A stretch of DNA of 64,000 nt from positions 186,001-250,000 of the forward strand of contig NC_018020.1 in NCBI RefSeq assembly GCF_000266885.1, written 5' to 3'. Positions 34,683-43,379 of this stretch are shown piece after piece. Each line of letters begins with the position of its first letter. Position 1 is the first letter of the stretch. A program made the position numbers and the translations under genes. The notes under the pieces were generated by a model, which made no database searches, was not told the DNA's origin, and saw only the letters and a list, made by a program, of their open reading frames with translations. The stretch comes from Turneriella parva DSM 21527 (GTDB lineage: Bacteria; Spirochaetota; Leptospiria; Turneriellales; Turneriellaceae).

Positions 34683-36157
34683 TGCCCAAGGTTAGCGAAA
34701 TCTATTTTGCCGCGCCGGTCGAAGCCGACCGGCAGGTATTTTCACCCGCAGACGTTTTTGCGGCGGGCGAGCAGAACCACCACATCTCGAACACCGCATA
34801 CCCGATAGTGCACTCGCAGACCTTTAAACCCTACAGGCTCGAACGCGCGCTGCACCGTGAGACGGTCGAGCGCGCGTTTGCCGACGCCCCCGACATCTGC
34901 CTCTATTCCCATATACCATTCTGCGAAACGCGCTGCTTTTTCTGCGAATACACAGTCGTCGGCAAATCTGAGCTCGAGCGCACGCGAGACTACATGACCG
35001 CGCTCAACCGCGAAACCGAAATGTACGCAGAGCTGCTCGGCCCCCGCACTCTGTGGGGGTGGGATATAGGCGGCGGCACGCCGTCTTTTCCCCCGGCTGA
35101 ATTTATCGCCGAGCACATTGATGTGGTGAAGCACAACTTTCAGCTCAGCCCCGATTTTGCGATCAGCATTGAGACCACGCCGCGCATCGCTTCGCTCGAA
35201 CCCGATAAAATTCACGCATACCGCCAGATGGGCATTGAGCGCATCAGCATGGGCGTGCAGGTGACGCAGCCCGACCTGCTAAAAGCGCTCGGCCGTGACA
35301 CAAATGGACTCGAACACCATTACCGCGCCACCGAGCACATTCGCGCCGCGGGCTTTGAAAAATTCAATCTCGACCTGATGTATGGCTTCGCCGACCAGTC
35401 ACCCGAATCATGGCGCGCGACTCTCGAACACGCGATTCGCCTCGACCCCGATTACATCACGCTCTACCGCATGCGCTATAAGCTCACACGCATCTCGCAC
35501 CAGGCCGAGCGCGTCACTCTCGACATGGCGCGTCAGCACGCGAAGATCGCGAAAGAAATGCTGTTCTCGGCGGGCTACTCGGCAAACCCTGGTAAGAACA
35601 CCTACAGCCGCACCAGCGGCGACACGGGCACGAGCAAATACCTCACGCACCGGGTGATCGAAGGCCGCCCCTACCTGGGTCTGGGCCTTGGCGCGCAGAC
35701 CTATTCGCCGACAACGATTGCCTATAACTCGGGCGCGGCCGGCAAAAACCTCACGCCCTACCTCAGAGATATCGAAAAAGGTCTCTTACCGATTCAAGAC
35801 CTGTATGATCTGCCCGCAGCCCACATGATGGCGAAAATGATCGCGGTGAGCTTTTATTTCGGCGAAATCAACCTGACAGCTTTCAAAGAGCGCTTTGGCC
35901 AAAACCTCGAAGAAGCGTATGGCCCTGCGGTAGAGTTCGCGATATCAGAAGGATTGATGAGTTATACAGAATCGGTCAACGGCCGTGAAATTGCGCTCTC
36001 TGGCAAGACCTGCCTTTCTCTGACAGAAAAAGGCGCGCGCCATTTTAATGGAACTATCGCACTTTTCTTTGCCCCTTCGGTGCAGGGTTATTTGATTCGG
36101 CCTTCGAGCACCTCAGGCCCCGCTTCGAGCACCTCAGGCCCCGCTTCGAGCAACTAG
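34682..36157 (+). CDS. HemN/HemW-family radical SAM protein
   Basis: 491 residues, oxygen-independent coproporphyrinogen-oxidase-like. The cluster motif is YSHIPFCETRCFFCEYTVV (CxxxCxxC). GWDIGGGTPSFPP, ISIETTPRIASLEPDKIHAYRQMGIERISMGVQ, FNLDLMYGFADQSPESW and the C-terminal HemN-type domain follow. The N-terminus is longer than HemW. True HemN, HemW (haem chaperone) and ChuW-like methyltransferase roles cannot be told apart by eye. The last 18 residues (SSTSGPASSTSGPASSN) come from a 21-bp tandem repeat. Translationally coupled to the upstream flavoprotein. Confidence 0.83.
   Translation: MPKVSEIYFAAPVEADRQVFSPADVFAAGEQNHHISNTAYPIVHSQTFKPYRLERALHRETVERAFADAPDICLYSHIPFCETRCFFCEYTVVGKSELERTRDYMTALNRETEMYAELLGPRTLWGWDIGGGTPSFPPAEFIAEHIDVVKHNFQLSPDFAISIETTPRIASLEPDKIHAYRQMGIERISMGVQVTQPDLLKALGRDTNGLEHHYRATEHIRAAGFEKFNLDLMYGFADQSPESWRATLEHAIRLDPDYITLYRMRYKLTRISHQAERVTLDMARQHAKIAKEMLFSAGYSANPGKNTYSRTSGDTGTSKYLTHRVIEGRPYLGLGLGAQTYSPTTIAYNSGAAGKNLTPYLRDIEKGLLPIQDLYDLPAAHMMAKMIAVSFYFGEINLTAFKERFGQNLEEAYGPAVEFAISEGLMSYTESVNGREIALSGKTCLSLTEKGARHFNGTIALFFAPSVQGYLIRPSSTSGPASSTSGPASSN
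36102..36155 (+). repeat. 21-bp tandem repeat forming the C-terminus of the HemN-like gene
   Basis: The unit CTTCGAGCACCTCAGGCCCCG occurs at 36102-36122 and 36123-36143, with a partial third copy at 36144-36155. It encodes the Ser/Thr/Gly/Pro tail and the stop. It is related to the CTTCGACAAGCTCAG repeat at 18507. Confidence 0.8.
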
Positions 36158-36346
36158 GAACGGCGAGACTGCGTCGCAGCCCCAAGCCAGCGCCACGGCC
36201 GGTCGCTGAGGCGCTCGAAGCGATCGACGACGCCCCCTTACAGGCTCATGAAAAAGCGGCCTGAAGCAGGTTCCGGAACCTACTAAATCGTCACTTGTTT
36301 TTTGCGCCGCACAAGATCCCATAGAATTTTTTTTGTCCGGAATTTG
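36158..36346. other. Intergenic region with inverted repeat fragments
   Basis: No gene seen. CGGTCGCTGAGGCGCTCGAAGCGATCG (36200-36226) looks like the inverted form of the CTTCGA...CTCAG repeat. AGGTTCCGGAACCT (36268-36281) is a perfect 14-bp palindrome whose core matches the first hairpin of elements A and B. Confidence 0.5.
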
Positions 36347-36374
36347 TTGACTTTTCAGTCGCCGTGCGTCTAAT
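36347..36374 (+). promoter_or_regulatory. Predicted sigma70-type promoter
   Basis: TTGACT (36347-36352) and TCTAAT (36369-36374) are separated by 16 bp, about 65 bp before the chosen start of the large lipoprotein gene. Confidence 0.45.
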
Positions 36375-36439
36375 CAACACAGGGCCATGGAACTCCGCAG
36401 CCTGTGTGGTTAACGTACGTGAACAGAAAAATACCCATC

Positions 36440-39400
36440 ATGCGATATTTCATTCTTGCTGTTGCGGTTATCGCGATGGCCGGCTGCCGCAATTTCAACT
36501 GGGCCCCGACCGACGCGCTTGAGAAAGTCAGCACGACTCCCCCCAACACGGTTGAAGCCCCGGTGTTTGCACCTGCGGGCGGGTCGTACAATGCGACGCA
36601 GAATGTCACGCTTACGACATCCACACCGGGCGCGACCATCTGTTACCGCAACGACGGCACCAACGCCGATTGCGACAATGCAACCGCCACCTGCTTTGCT
36701 GGCAGCACCACCTATGTCGGATCGATCAACGTACCCGCGACAATCACGCTGAACGCGATGGCGTGCAAAGCCACGATGAATAATTCAGTCGTCGCGACTG
36801 CGGTCTATACGATTGATTCGACCGCCCCGGTTATTTCAGCGACTGCGCCTGCACCGGGCGCGTATGTCACGAACACGCAGGTCAGCTACACGCTCTCAGA
36901 ATCATGCGGCACCGGTTCAATCACCTGGACACGCACCAGCGGCAGCCCAGACCCCGGTTCGCCCAGGGTGCAGGCGCTCGTCGGGGCTGAACTCACTGCG
37001 GGCACGCACAGCGCCATCACGCTCACCAATAACCCGGCACTTGTGAGTGGCACGGTTTACGATATCGCATTCAACTGCACCGACGCTGCCGGTAACGCCG
37101 CAACGACGGTGACTGCAGCGGGCGTCACATTCGACAACGTCGCACCGGTCATCTCGGGAGTCGCCCCGATAACGGGTTCGTTTAGAACGAACACGCAGGT
37201 ATCGTATGCTCTTTCAGAAGATTGCCAGACGGGCACGATCACCTGGACACGCACGGGCGGTGCAGCCGACGGCGCGTCGCCGCACGCGCAGACGCTGGTA
37301 GGGCTCGAACTCACGCAGGGTACAAAGACCAACCTAACACTTGCCAACAACCCCGCGCTCGTGAGCGGCACGATCTACACCATTGACTTCAATTGTCAGG
37401 ACTTCGCCGGCCAGAATGCGACGACGGTAACTTCGACCGGCGTTACGTTCGACAATGTCGCGCCGATCATCAGCGGCGTTGCACCGCTCGACAGTGCGTT
37501 CGTCAGCACGACGCAGGTGAGTTACGACCTCACCGAAGTCTGCGCAACAGCTTCGATCACCTGGACACGCACCGGCGGGTCAGCAGACCCTTCGTCGCCG
37601 CATGTGCAGGCGCTCACCGCCGGTGAAATGACTGCAATCACGCATACGAATATCACGATCACGAACAACCCCACGCTGATCGACGGCGCCGTTTACCAGT
37701 TGGATTTTAACTGTACTGATTCGGCCGGTAACGTGGCGACAACCATCACACGCACGAACGTTACTTACGACCCGAGCGCGGTCGTTATCTCGGGCGTTTC
37801 GCCTGCCAGCAGCGCGTTTCGCAATACCACGCAGGTGAGCTACACCCTGTCAGAGAACTGCGCCTCGGGCAATGTCACTTGGACGCGCACGGGCGGCAAC
37901 CCCGACCCTGGTTCACCGCGCGTGCAGGCGCTCACGGGCACCGAACTCAATGCAGGCACAAAGACGAACATCACTCTCACCAACAACCCACCGCTCGTCG
38001 ACGGCGCGGTCTACAGCGTGCAATTCAACTGCACCGACTTTGCTGCGAATGCCTCGACGCCGATTACGGTCACCAATGTGACCTACGATTTCACCGCGCC
38101 GACGATCACCGGCACCGCGCCGGCGACGGGCGCATTTCGCAACAACAATCTGGTCAGCTTCACCTACTCTGAAAATTGCGCAAGCGCAAGCATCACGTGG
38201 ACGCGCACCGGTGGCGCAGCCGATGCGAGCTCGCCCCACGTGCAGTCAGTCACAGGCTCTGACCTCAACGCCGGGGCGCACAACGGCATCATCATCGCCA
38301 ACAACCCCACTCTCGCCGACGGAGCGGTTTACACGATGGCTTACGCATGCAGCGACGCTGCGGGCAATGCCGCGACCGTAATCTCGAATACAGGCATCAC
38401 GTTCGATTACACGGCGCCGACTGTGAGCATCTCAAATCTTGTAAACAACAGTCCCTTGAACACGAATAAGGTGCTCGGCTCAGCCACAGACAATCTGGCC
38501 GGCGCGATAACAATAGAGGTACAGGTCGACGGCGGTTTGTTTAATGCGGCAACAGGTACACCCTCATGGAATTTCATGTTGCCGACCGGTGCGGCTACGT
38601 GGGTGAATAACACAACGCATTCTATCGGTGCCAGAGCGACCGATCTTGCCGGCAACATGTCGGCTGTCGTGACGATCAGTGTGCGCAAGGGCAATAACCA
38701 TGACGTCAATGGCGATGGGTTTCCTGATTTGGCAATAGGTGGACCCAACGCACCAACAACCAGTACGGGTAAGGCCTATGTTTTTCACGGAAGCAGCACC
38801 GGCGTTATTGCCGCGACCGCCATTGCAGCAAACACGGTCATTAGTGGTCAGGCAATAAACGACAACTTCGGTCGTCAATTAATCCTTGCTGATTTTAACG
38901 GTGATGGCTTCGGCGATCTCGCGGTTTCAGCGATAGATAATTCCGCTTCTTTTGGTCGTGTGTATGTGTATAATGGCAGTGCGGCCGGCCTCGCTGCCGG
39001 TGCATCTAATTTCGTTGCTGGAACCAACGCGCCTTCGCGAGTCATTTCAGGCACATCTGCGGAGCAACTGGGTTCAGGTTTGATAGCTGGCAATGCAAAC
39101 AATGATGGTTATGCAGACCTAATTATCGGCGCCGTTCTAAACGCGACCCAGCGCGGCCGATTCTACGCGCATTTCGGGGGCGCCGGCGGGGTCGCTGCCG
39201 CCTCATCTGTAACCGGGCAAGGTGAAGCTGTAACTGCACCGCGATTTTCATGCTCTATGGCCCTAGGCGATTTCAATGGAGACGGCAATCCTGATCTGGC
39301 CGTCGGCTCTGAAGGGCATAGTACAAGTGCCGGGCGGGCCTACATCTATTATGGTTCAGCCGGCACAATTACCGGAAGTTTAGCGTCTTTTGCACTGTCG

Positions 39401-40015
39401 ATCTACACGGGCACTGCATCGAATTTTTTTGGCGGGAGCATGGCGGCAGGTGATCTTAATGGCGACGGCGTCACGGACCTGGTAGTCGGCGGCTATGGTG
39501 TGACGACAAACACAGGAAATATACGGGTTTTTTACGGTGTCAATGGTGCTGGCATTACACTAAGCGGCGGGGCTGTGCCGAATGCAACTTATACGGGTGA
39601 GGCGGCGAATCACTATTTTGCGACGAATATGACGATAGCTGATACCAATGCCGATACTTTTGGTGACTTGATTGTCGGTGCGCATGGTTCAACAGTCATG
39701 TCAGGCCGCGCCTATTTGTTTATGGGGCAGGCTCCGAATTTTCCGGGTGGGTCAGCAACTCTGGCGACAGTACGTTTCCTAGGGGATGGTGGCGGCTTCT
39801 ACCAATTTGGTAGGGCTGTAGCAGTGACTGACATCAATGGTGATGGACGCCCCGATATCTTCGTGGGCGCCAATTTTTATAATAACCCAACGTATAATGG
39901 CCGGGTGTACGGATTCTTTTTTCCTCATGCCGGCCCCACTTTCGGTGCCACAAGTCGCGACAACGAAATAACAGGTTCTAGTGCGGAAGAATTCGGGTTA
40001 AGTATTGGTAAATAG
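36440..40015 (+). CDS. Large lipoprotein with Ig-like repeats and an FG-GAP beta-propeller
   Basis: 1191 residues, predicted surface lipoprotein (MRYFILAVAVIAMAGC, Cys16; a GTG 12 codons upstream is less likely). Residues about 30-130 resemble a chitobiase-type C-terminal domain (PVFAPAGGSYNATQNVTLTTSTPGATICYRNDGT). Five near-identical 106-residue repeats follow (VISGVAP...TQVSYTLSENC...ITWTRTGG...NNPALVSGTVYxxxFNCTDxAGN), each with two Cys likely to pair, then a diverged sixth. The C-terminal half holds integrin-alpha-like FG-GAP blades with calcium loops (DVNGDGFPDLAIGG, DFNGDGFGDLAVS, DLNGDGVTDLVVGG, DINGDGRPDIFVGA). Likely an adhesin or surface-binding protein. Confidence 0.88.
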   Translation: MRYFILAVAVIAMAGCRNFNWAPTDALEKVSTTPPNTVEAPVFAPAGGSYNATQNVTLTTSTPGATICYRNDGTNADCDNATATCFAGSTTYVGSINVPATITLNAMACKATMNNSVVATAVYTIDSTAPVISATAPAPGAYVTNTQVSYTLSESCGTGSITWTRTSGSPDPGSPRVQALVGAELTAGTHSAITLTNNPALVSGTVYDIAFNCTDAAGNAATTVTAAGVTFDNVAPVISGVAPITGSFRTNTQVSYALSEDCQTGTITWTRTGGAADGASPHAQTLVGLELTQGTKTNLTLANNPALVSGTIYTIDFNCQDFAGQNATTVTSTGVTFDNVAPIISGVAPLDSAFVSTTQVSYDLTEVCATASITWTRTGGSADPSSPHVQALTAGEMTAITHTNITITNNPTLIDGAVYQLDFNCTDSAGNVATTITRTNVTYDPSAVVISGVSPASSAFRNTTQVSYTLSENCASGNVTWTRTGGNPDPGSPRVQALTGTELNAGTKTNITLTNNPPLVDGAVYSVQFNCTDFAANASTPITVTNVTYDFTAPTITGTAPATGAFRNNNLVSFTYSENCASASITWTRTGGAADASSPHVQSVTGSDLNAGAHNGIIIANNPTLADGAVYTMAYACSDAAGNAATVISNTGITFDYTAPTVSISNLVNNSPLNTNKVLGSATDNLAGAITIEVQVDGGLFNAATGTPSWNFMLPTGAATWVNNTTHSIGARATDLAGNMSAVVTISVRKGNNHDVNGDGFPDLAIGGPNAPTTSTGKAYVFHGSSTGVIAATAIAANTVISGQAINDNFGRQLILADFNGDGFGDLAVSAIDNSASFGRVYVYNGSAAGLAAGASNFVAGTNAPSRVISGTSAEQLGSGLIAGNANNDGYADLIIGAVLNATQRGRFYAHFGGAGGVAAASSVTGQGEAVTAPRFSCSMALGDFNGDGNPDLAVGSEGHSTSAGRAYIYYGSAGTITGSLASFALSIYTGTASNFFGGSMAAGDLNGDGVTDLVVGGYGVTTNTGNIRVFYGVNGAGITLSGGAVPNATYTGEAANHYFATNMTIADTNADTFGDLIVGAHGSTVMSGRAYLFMGQAPNFPGGSATLATVRFLGDGGGFYQFGRAVAVTDINGDGRPDIFVGANFYNNPTYNGRVYGFFFPHAGPTFGATSRDNEITGSSAEEFGLSIGK

Positions 40016-40188
40016 AATTCACGACTAAATGTGACTGCTTTCACATGAGATGGTCGCCAAAGTTAAGTAAACGACCGTTCTGAGTATACAAGCATTCACG
40101 ATCTCAAATTGCAATCTCAATAAATTCTTGTTTACACGATAAATTACGCAGGCCGCGTTGAAGAGACTCGACACAGAGGAGAACACGA

Positions 40189-40337
40189 TGAGCAAACAAA
40201 TTATTAAAATTGCCATGGCAGTCGCAATAATTGCGCTACTGAGTATTGTATTACCAGGTTGCGCAAAATCTGGCGATGAGAATGCCGCAACAGCAGACAG
40301 CGAACCAGAATTTACGATCACCGGAGAGGCAATATGA
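40189..40337 (+). pseudogene. Small lipoprotein gene, apparently frameshifted
   Basis: An ATG at 40189 has an excellent GAGGAG ribosome-binding site but reaches a stop after 13 codons. One base out of register, an open frame from the ATG at 40215 to 40337 encodes MAVAIIALLSIVLPGCAKSGDEN..., a lipobox-bearing peptide lacking the basic start of a signal sequence. Joining the two with one extra A would give a perfect small lipoprotein of about 49 residues. Either a mutation or sequencing error split it, or a shorter 40-residue form is made. Its stop overlaps the ATG of the next gene. The rest of 40016-40188 holds nothing I recognise. Confidence 0.45.
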
Positions 40338-40969
40338 AAATCTTGCACTATTTTGTAACTTTGATTTACGCATGTGTTTTTTGCGGCTCTCTATTTGCCC
40401 AAGATTCAGACCCATCTACACCCCCAGCGCTCCTCAACGCAACATCAATCAAATACAAAGTGTACAAAATCGCACTGTCTACCAGCGCAGAATGCACAAA
40501 CCCGGTAACGCTCATTGAAAGCGCGGCGGGTGTGCAGTCTGACCTGTTGAGCACACCTACTCTAGCGAAGGGCAAGATTGCTTCTGGCACGTACCACTGC
40601 ATCATGGTTGAGCTTTCAAAAATTGTCAACACTGCATCAACCGGTGCGTGCACTACCGCACAAAACAACCTGATTTGTGCCGATGGTCAAGACAGCAAAC
40701 TGATCAACGGCACTGCAGTGTCATGCTCAGGTGGCACAGGCAACGACCAACGCGTTGTACTTTATTACAACACCCTGTCTGCAAGCACGAGCGGTACCCG
40801 TGTTCTGTTGCCACCAACCAGCGCGGTTGACACAACTTCAGGGGTAACGTTAGGCACACCAGTGGTGTTTCCCACGAACAAGCGGGCAGCTGTGCGGATC
40901 AACAAACAGGTAATTCAAGACGGTACCTGCACAATTTCAAACCCTACTTTCTCAATTTCGATTCAATAG
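40334..40969 (+). CDS. Secreted protein of unknown function
   Basis: 211 residues with signal peptide (MKILHYFVTLIYACVFCGSLFAQ). The mature part is beta-rich and Ser/Thr-rich with four or more cysteines spaced for disulfides (TSAECTNPVTL, GTYHCIMVEL, GACTTAQNNLICADG, GTCTISNPTFSISI). No family recognised. GGAGAGG precedes the ATG, which overlaps the stop of the small lipoprotein frame. A perfect hairpin follows. Confidence 0.68.
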   Translation: MKILHYFVTLIYACVFCGSLFAQDSDPSTPPALLNATSIKYKVYKIALSTSAECTNPVTLIESAAGVQSDLLSTPTLAKGKIASGTYHCIMVELSKIVNTASTGACTTAQNNLICADGQDSKLINGTAVSCSGGTGNDQRVVLYYNTLSASTSGTRVLLPPTSAVDTTSGVTLGTPVVFPTNKRAAVRINKQVIQDGTCTISNPTFSISIQ

Positions 40970-40977
40970 AATTGGCA

Positions 40978-41009
40978 GTCACAACTTGCCGTTGACGGCA
41001 AGTTGTGAC
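40978..41009 (+). terminator. Perfect 15-bp hairpin after the secreted protein gene
   Basis: GTCACAACTTGCCGT, loop TG, ACGGCAAGTTGTGAC. The following bases GTCTTTG hold only a short T-run, so termination is likely but not certain. Confidence 0.55.
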
Positions 41010-41016
41010 GTCTTTG

Positions 41017-41110
41017 ACATCCTTGTCGCCGTCGGCCCCGATCTCTCCGTGGATTATGGTTTGCGGCCATAACATCCTTGTCGCCGCAAACCGAGGTTCA
41101 TCCGTGAACC
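41017..41110 (+). repeat. 55-bp imperfect duplication leading into lpxA
   Basis: ACATCCTTGTCGCCG occurs at 41017-41031 and 41072-41086. Each copy is followed by a TCCGTG motif and an ATGG; the second ATGG is the lpxA start. TTTGCGGC/GCCGCAAA (41060-41090) and GGTTCA-TCCG-TGAACC (41095-41110) form hairpins, the latter immediately before the lpxA ATG. Confidence 0.6.
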
Positions 41111-41947
41111 ATGGCAAAAATTCACCCTACCGCGATCGTTGAAAACCCGGCGAACCTGGCTGACGATGTTGTCGTCGGCCCGCAGGCTTATATCGGGCCT
41201 GATGTGAAGATTGGCCCCGGCTGTGTGATCGGGGTCAAGGCGACGCTGGTCAACCGGGTGACTCTGGGTAAGAACAACCGGCTCTTTACGGGCGCGACGA
41301 TTGGCGAAGACGGGCAGGATATTCACTTCAATAACCCTGAAGCTGAGGTGGTTATTGGCGATAACAACGTCTTTCGCGAGCAGATCACGGTGCACCAGCC
41401 GTCGGTAAAAGGCAACAAGACAACGATCGGCAACAACTGCTATTTCATGGCCGATGCGCACGTCGCGCACGACTGCCATGTGGGCAACAATGTGATCATG
41501 GTGAATAAAACGGGCATTGCAGGGCACGTCGAAGTCGGCGACAATGCGCTGATCTCGGGCCTTGTGATGGCGCACCAGTTTGTGCGCGTTGGCGCTTTTG
41601 CGGTGATCGGCGGGGTCAGCAAGGCGACACGCGATATTCTGCCGTTTACGCTGAACAATGGCAACCCCGCGCTGGCGTTTGGCTTGAATCTCGTGGGCCT
41701 GAAGCGCGGTGGGTTTACGCCTGCAGAACGTTCTGCGATCAAGCAGGCTTTTCAGATTTTTTATTTGCGTGATCTGTCTACATCCATCGCGATTGAAACG
41801 ATTGCCAGCGAGCTGTTGCCGTCGCTGCCAGAAGGGTCACCCGAGCGCGCACGCATCGAGTACTTATCGCGTTGGCTCAGCACGACGAAACGCGGCTTCA
41901 CCTACCACTCATCAAAACGTAAAGCCGCAGAAGAAGAAGGCGAATGA
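41111..41947 (+). CDS. lpxA: UDP-N-acetylglucosamine (or amino-analogue) O-acyltransferase
   Basis: First step of lipid A synthesis, cytoplasmic trimer with a left-handed beta-helix. 278 residues, a little longer than the usual 262 because of a charged C-terminal tail. Hexapeptide repeats run from [33 protein letters not shown]. The catalytic His lies in [34 protein letters not shown] is the conserved acyl-donor region. Leptospiral LpxA uses a 3-amino sugar; that preference cannot be read here. The ATG is preceded by a small hairpin instead of a clear ribosome-binding site. Overlaps sthA by ATGA. Confidence 0.95.
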   Translation: MAKIHPTAIVENPANLADDVVVGPQAYIGPDVKIGPGCVIGVKATLVNRVTLGKNNRLFTGATIGEDGQDIHFNNPEAEVVIGDNNVFREQITVHQPSVKGNKTTIGNNCYFMADAHVAHDCHVGNNVIMVNKTGIAGHVEVGDNALISGLVMAHQFVRVGAFAVIGGVSKATRDILPFTLNNGNPALAFGLNLVGLKRGGFTPAERSAIKQAFQIFYLRDLSTSIAIETIASELLPSLPEGSPERARIEYLSRWLSTTKRGFTYHSSKRKAAEEEGE

Positions 41948-43335
41948 CGCGCTACGACGTCGTTGTTATCGGTTCGGGGCCTGCCGGCGAAGGCGCGGCG
42001 ATGCAGTGCGCCAAAGACGGCAAGCACACCGCAATTGTTGAGCTGAACGAAACGCTCGGCGGGGAGTGCCTGCACCGCGGCACGATTCCGTCAAAGGCGC
42101 TACGGCATTCGATACAAAGGTATATCGAGTCGATGTCGAACCCCTTGGTCAAAAGTCATGTTAACTTCGCGAGCCGCGAGCTCGATTTTCCCCAGATGCT
42201 GGCAGCAGCGCGCAAGATTATCGAACGCGAGGCTCAGCACAACCTCAGCTATTATGAACGCAACCGGGTTGATGTGTACGGCGGTCGCGCGCGCATCGTG
42301 ACGCCGAATGAAATTCAGATTGAGATGGGCCAGCGTGGCACTGAGACGATTCAGGCAGACGCGATTATCGTCGCGACGGGTTCAAGGCCCTACCACCCGC
42401 CCGATATTAAGTTCGACGACCATGTTCTCGACAGCGACACGGTGCTTGAGCTCGCCTACACTCCCCGCTCGATCACGATTTATGGTGCGGGTGTCATTGG
42501 CTGCGAGTACGCTTCGATCTTTAAAGGTCTCGGCATTAAGGTGACTCTGGTTAATCACCGCGCGAAGCTGCTCGAGTTTCTCGACGATGAGATTATTGAT
42601 GCGCTGAGTTACCATCTACGCGAACAGGGCATTGTCATCAAGCACGGTGAAGAATATGAGAAGGTCGAACGCGATGGCAACGAGGTACAACTGCACCTCA
42701 AGTCTGGCAAGATTATCAAATCAGAAGCGCTGCTCTGGGCGAACGGGCGCAGCGGCAATAGTGCGGGGCTCTTCGGTTTCGAGAGCGGCATCGAAATCGA
42801 CCACCGCGGTCAGATCAAGAAGAATGAAAACTTTCAGACCGCGCTGCCGCACATCTACGCAGTTGGCGATGTCTCTGGCCCGCCGGCGCTCGCGAGTGCC
42901 GCTTTCAACCAGGGTCGTTTCGTCGCGCTGCACATCACACGTGGCACGTCGTTTGCGAACCTGGTACAAAGAATTCCGACGGGGATATATACCGCACCCG
43001 AGATCAGCTCGCTTGGCAAAACAGAGCGCGAACTAACCGCAGAAAAGGTGCCGTATGAAGTCGGCCAGGCCCACTTTCGTAATATCGCCCGCGCGCAGAT
43101 TACCGGGCAGACCGCAGGTTTACTCAAGATTTTGTTTCACCGCGAGACGCTCGAGATTCTCGGCATACACTGCTTTGGCGATCAGGCTGCTGAGATTATC
43201 CACATCGGCCAGGCAATCATGTCGCAGCCGGCGCCGAACAACCGCGTGACGTGGTTTGTCGAGACGACGTTCAATTACCCGACTATGGCCGAAGCGTATA
43301 GGGTCGCGGCTCTGAATGGGATTAATCGACTTTGA
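41944..43335 (+). CDS. sthA: Soluble pyridine nucleotide transhydrogenase
   Basis: FAD flavoprotein that balances NADH and NADPH; 463 residues. FAD motif [23 protein letters not shown]. The segment [18 protein letters not shown] has a single Cys where disulfide reductases have CxxxxC, the usual distinction of SthA from lipoamide dehydrogenase. NAD motif [22 protein letters not shown]-terminal dimerisation domain has [20 protein letters not shown] and [22 protein letters not shown]. Coupled to lpxA by start-stop overlap. Confidence 0.93.
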   Translation: MTRYDVVVIGSGPAGEGAAMQCAKDGKHTAIVELNETLGGECLHRGTIPSKALRHSIQRYIESMSNPLVKSHVNFASRELDFPQMLAAARKIIEREAQHNLSYYERNRVDVYGGRARIVTPNEIQIEMGQRGTETIQADAIIVATGSRPYHPPDIKFDDHVLDSDTVLELAYTPRSITIYGAGVIGCEYASIFKGLGIKVTLVNHRAKLLEFLDDEIIDALSYHLREQGIVIKHGEEYEKVERDGNEVQLHLKSGKIIKSEALLWANGRSGNSAGLFGFESGIEIDHRGQIKKNENFQTALPHIYAVGDVSGPPALASAAFNQGRFVALHITRGTSFANLVQRIPTGIYTAPEISSLGKTERELTAEKVPYEVGQAHFRNIARAQITGQTAGLLKILFHRETLEILGIHCFGDQAAEIIHIGQAIMSQPAPNNRVTWFVETTFNYPTMAEAYRVAALNGINRL

Positions 43336-43368
43336 TTTAGAAGCGCCTGAGGCGCTTCTAAATCAAAG
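43330..43368. other. Perfect 18-bp hairpin spanning the sthA stop
   Basis: CTTTGATTTAGAAGCGCC, loop TGA, GGCGCTTCTAAATCAAAG. The sthA TGA stop (43333-43335) is inside the left arm. It lies between convergent genes and lacks a T-run, so it could act on both transcripts. Confidence 0.8.
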
Positions 43369-43379
43369 CGGCGCACGGG

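Noticed and set aside
41944-43335. Dihydrolipoamide dehydrogenase
   Set aside because: The redox-active CxxxxC is replaced by CLHRGT with a single Cys, which fits SthA.
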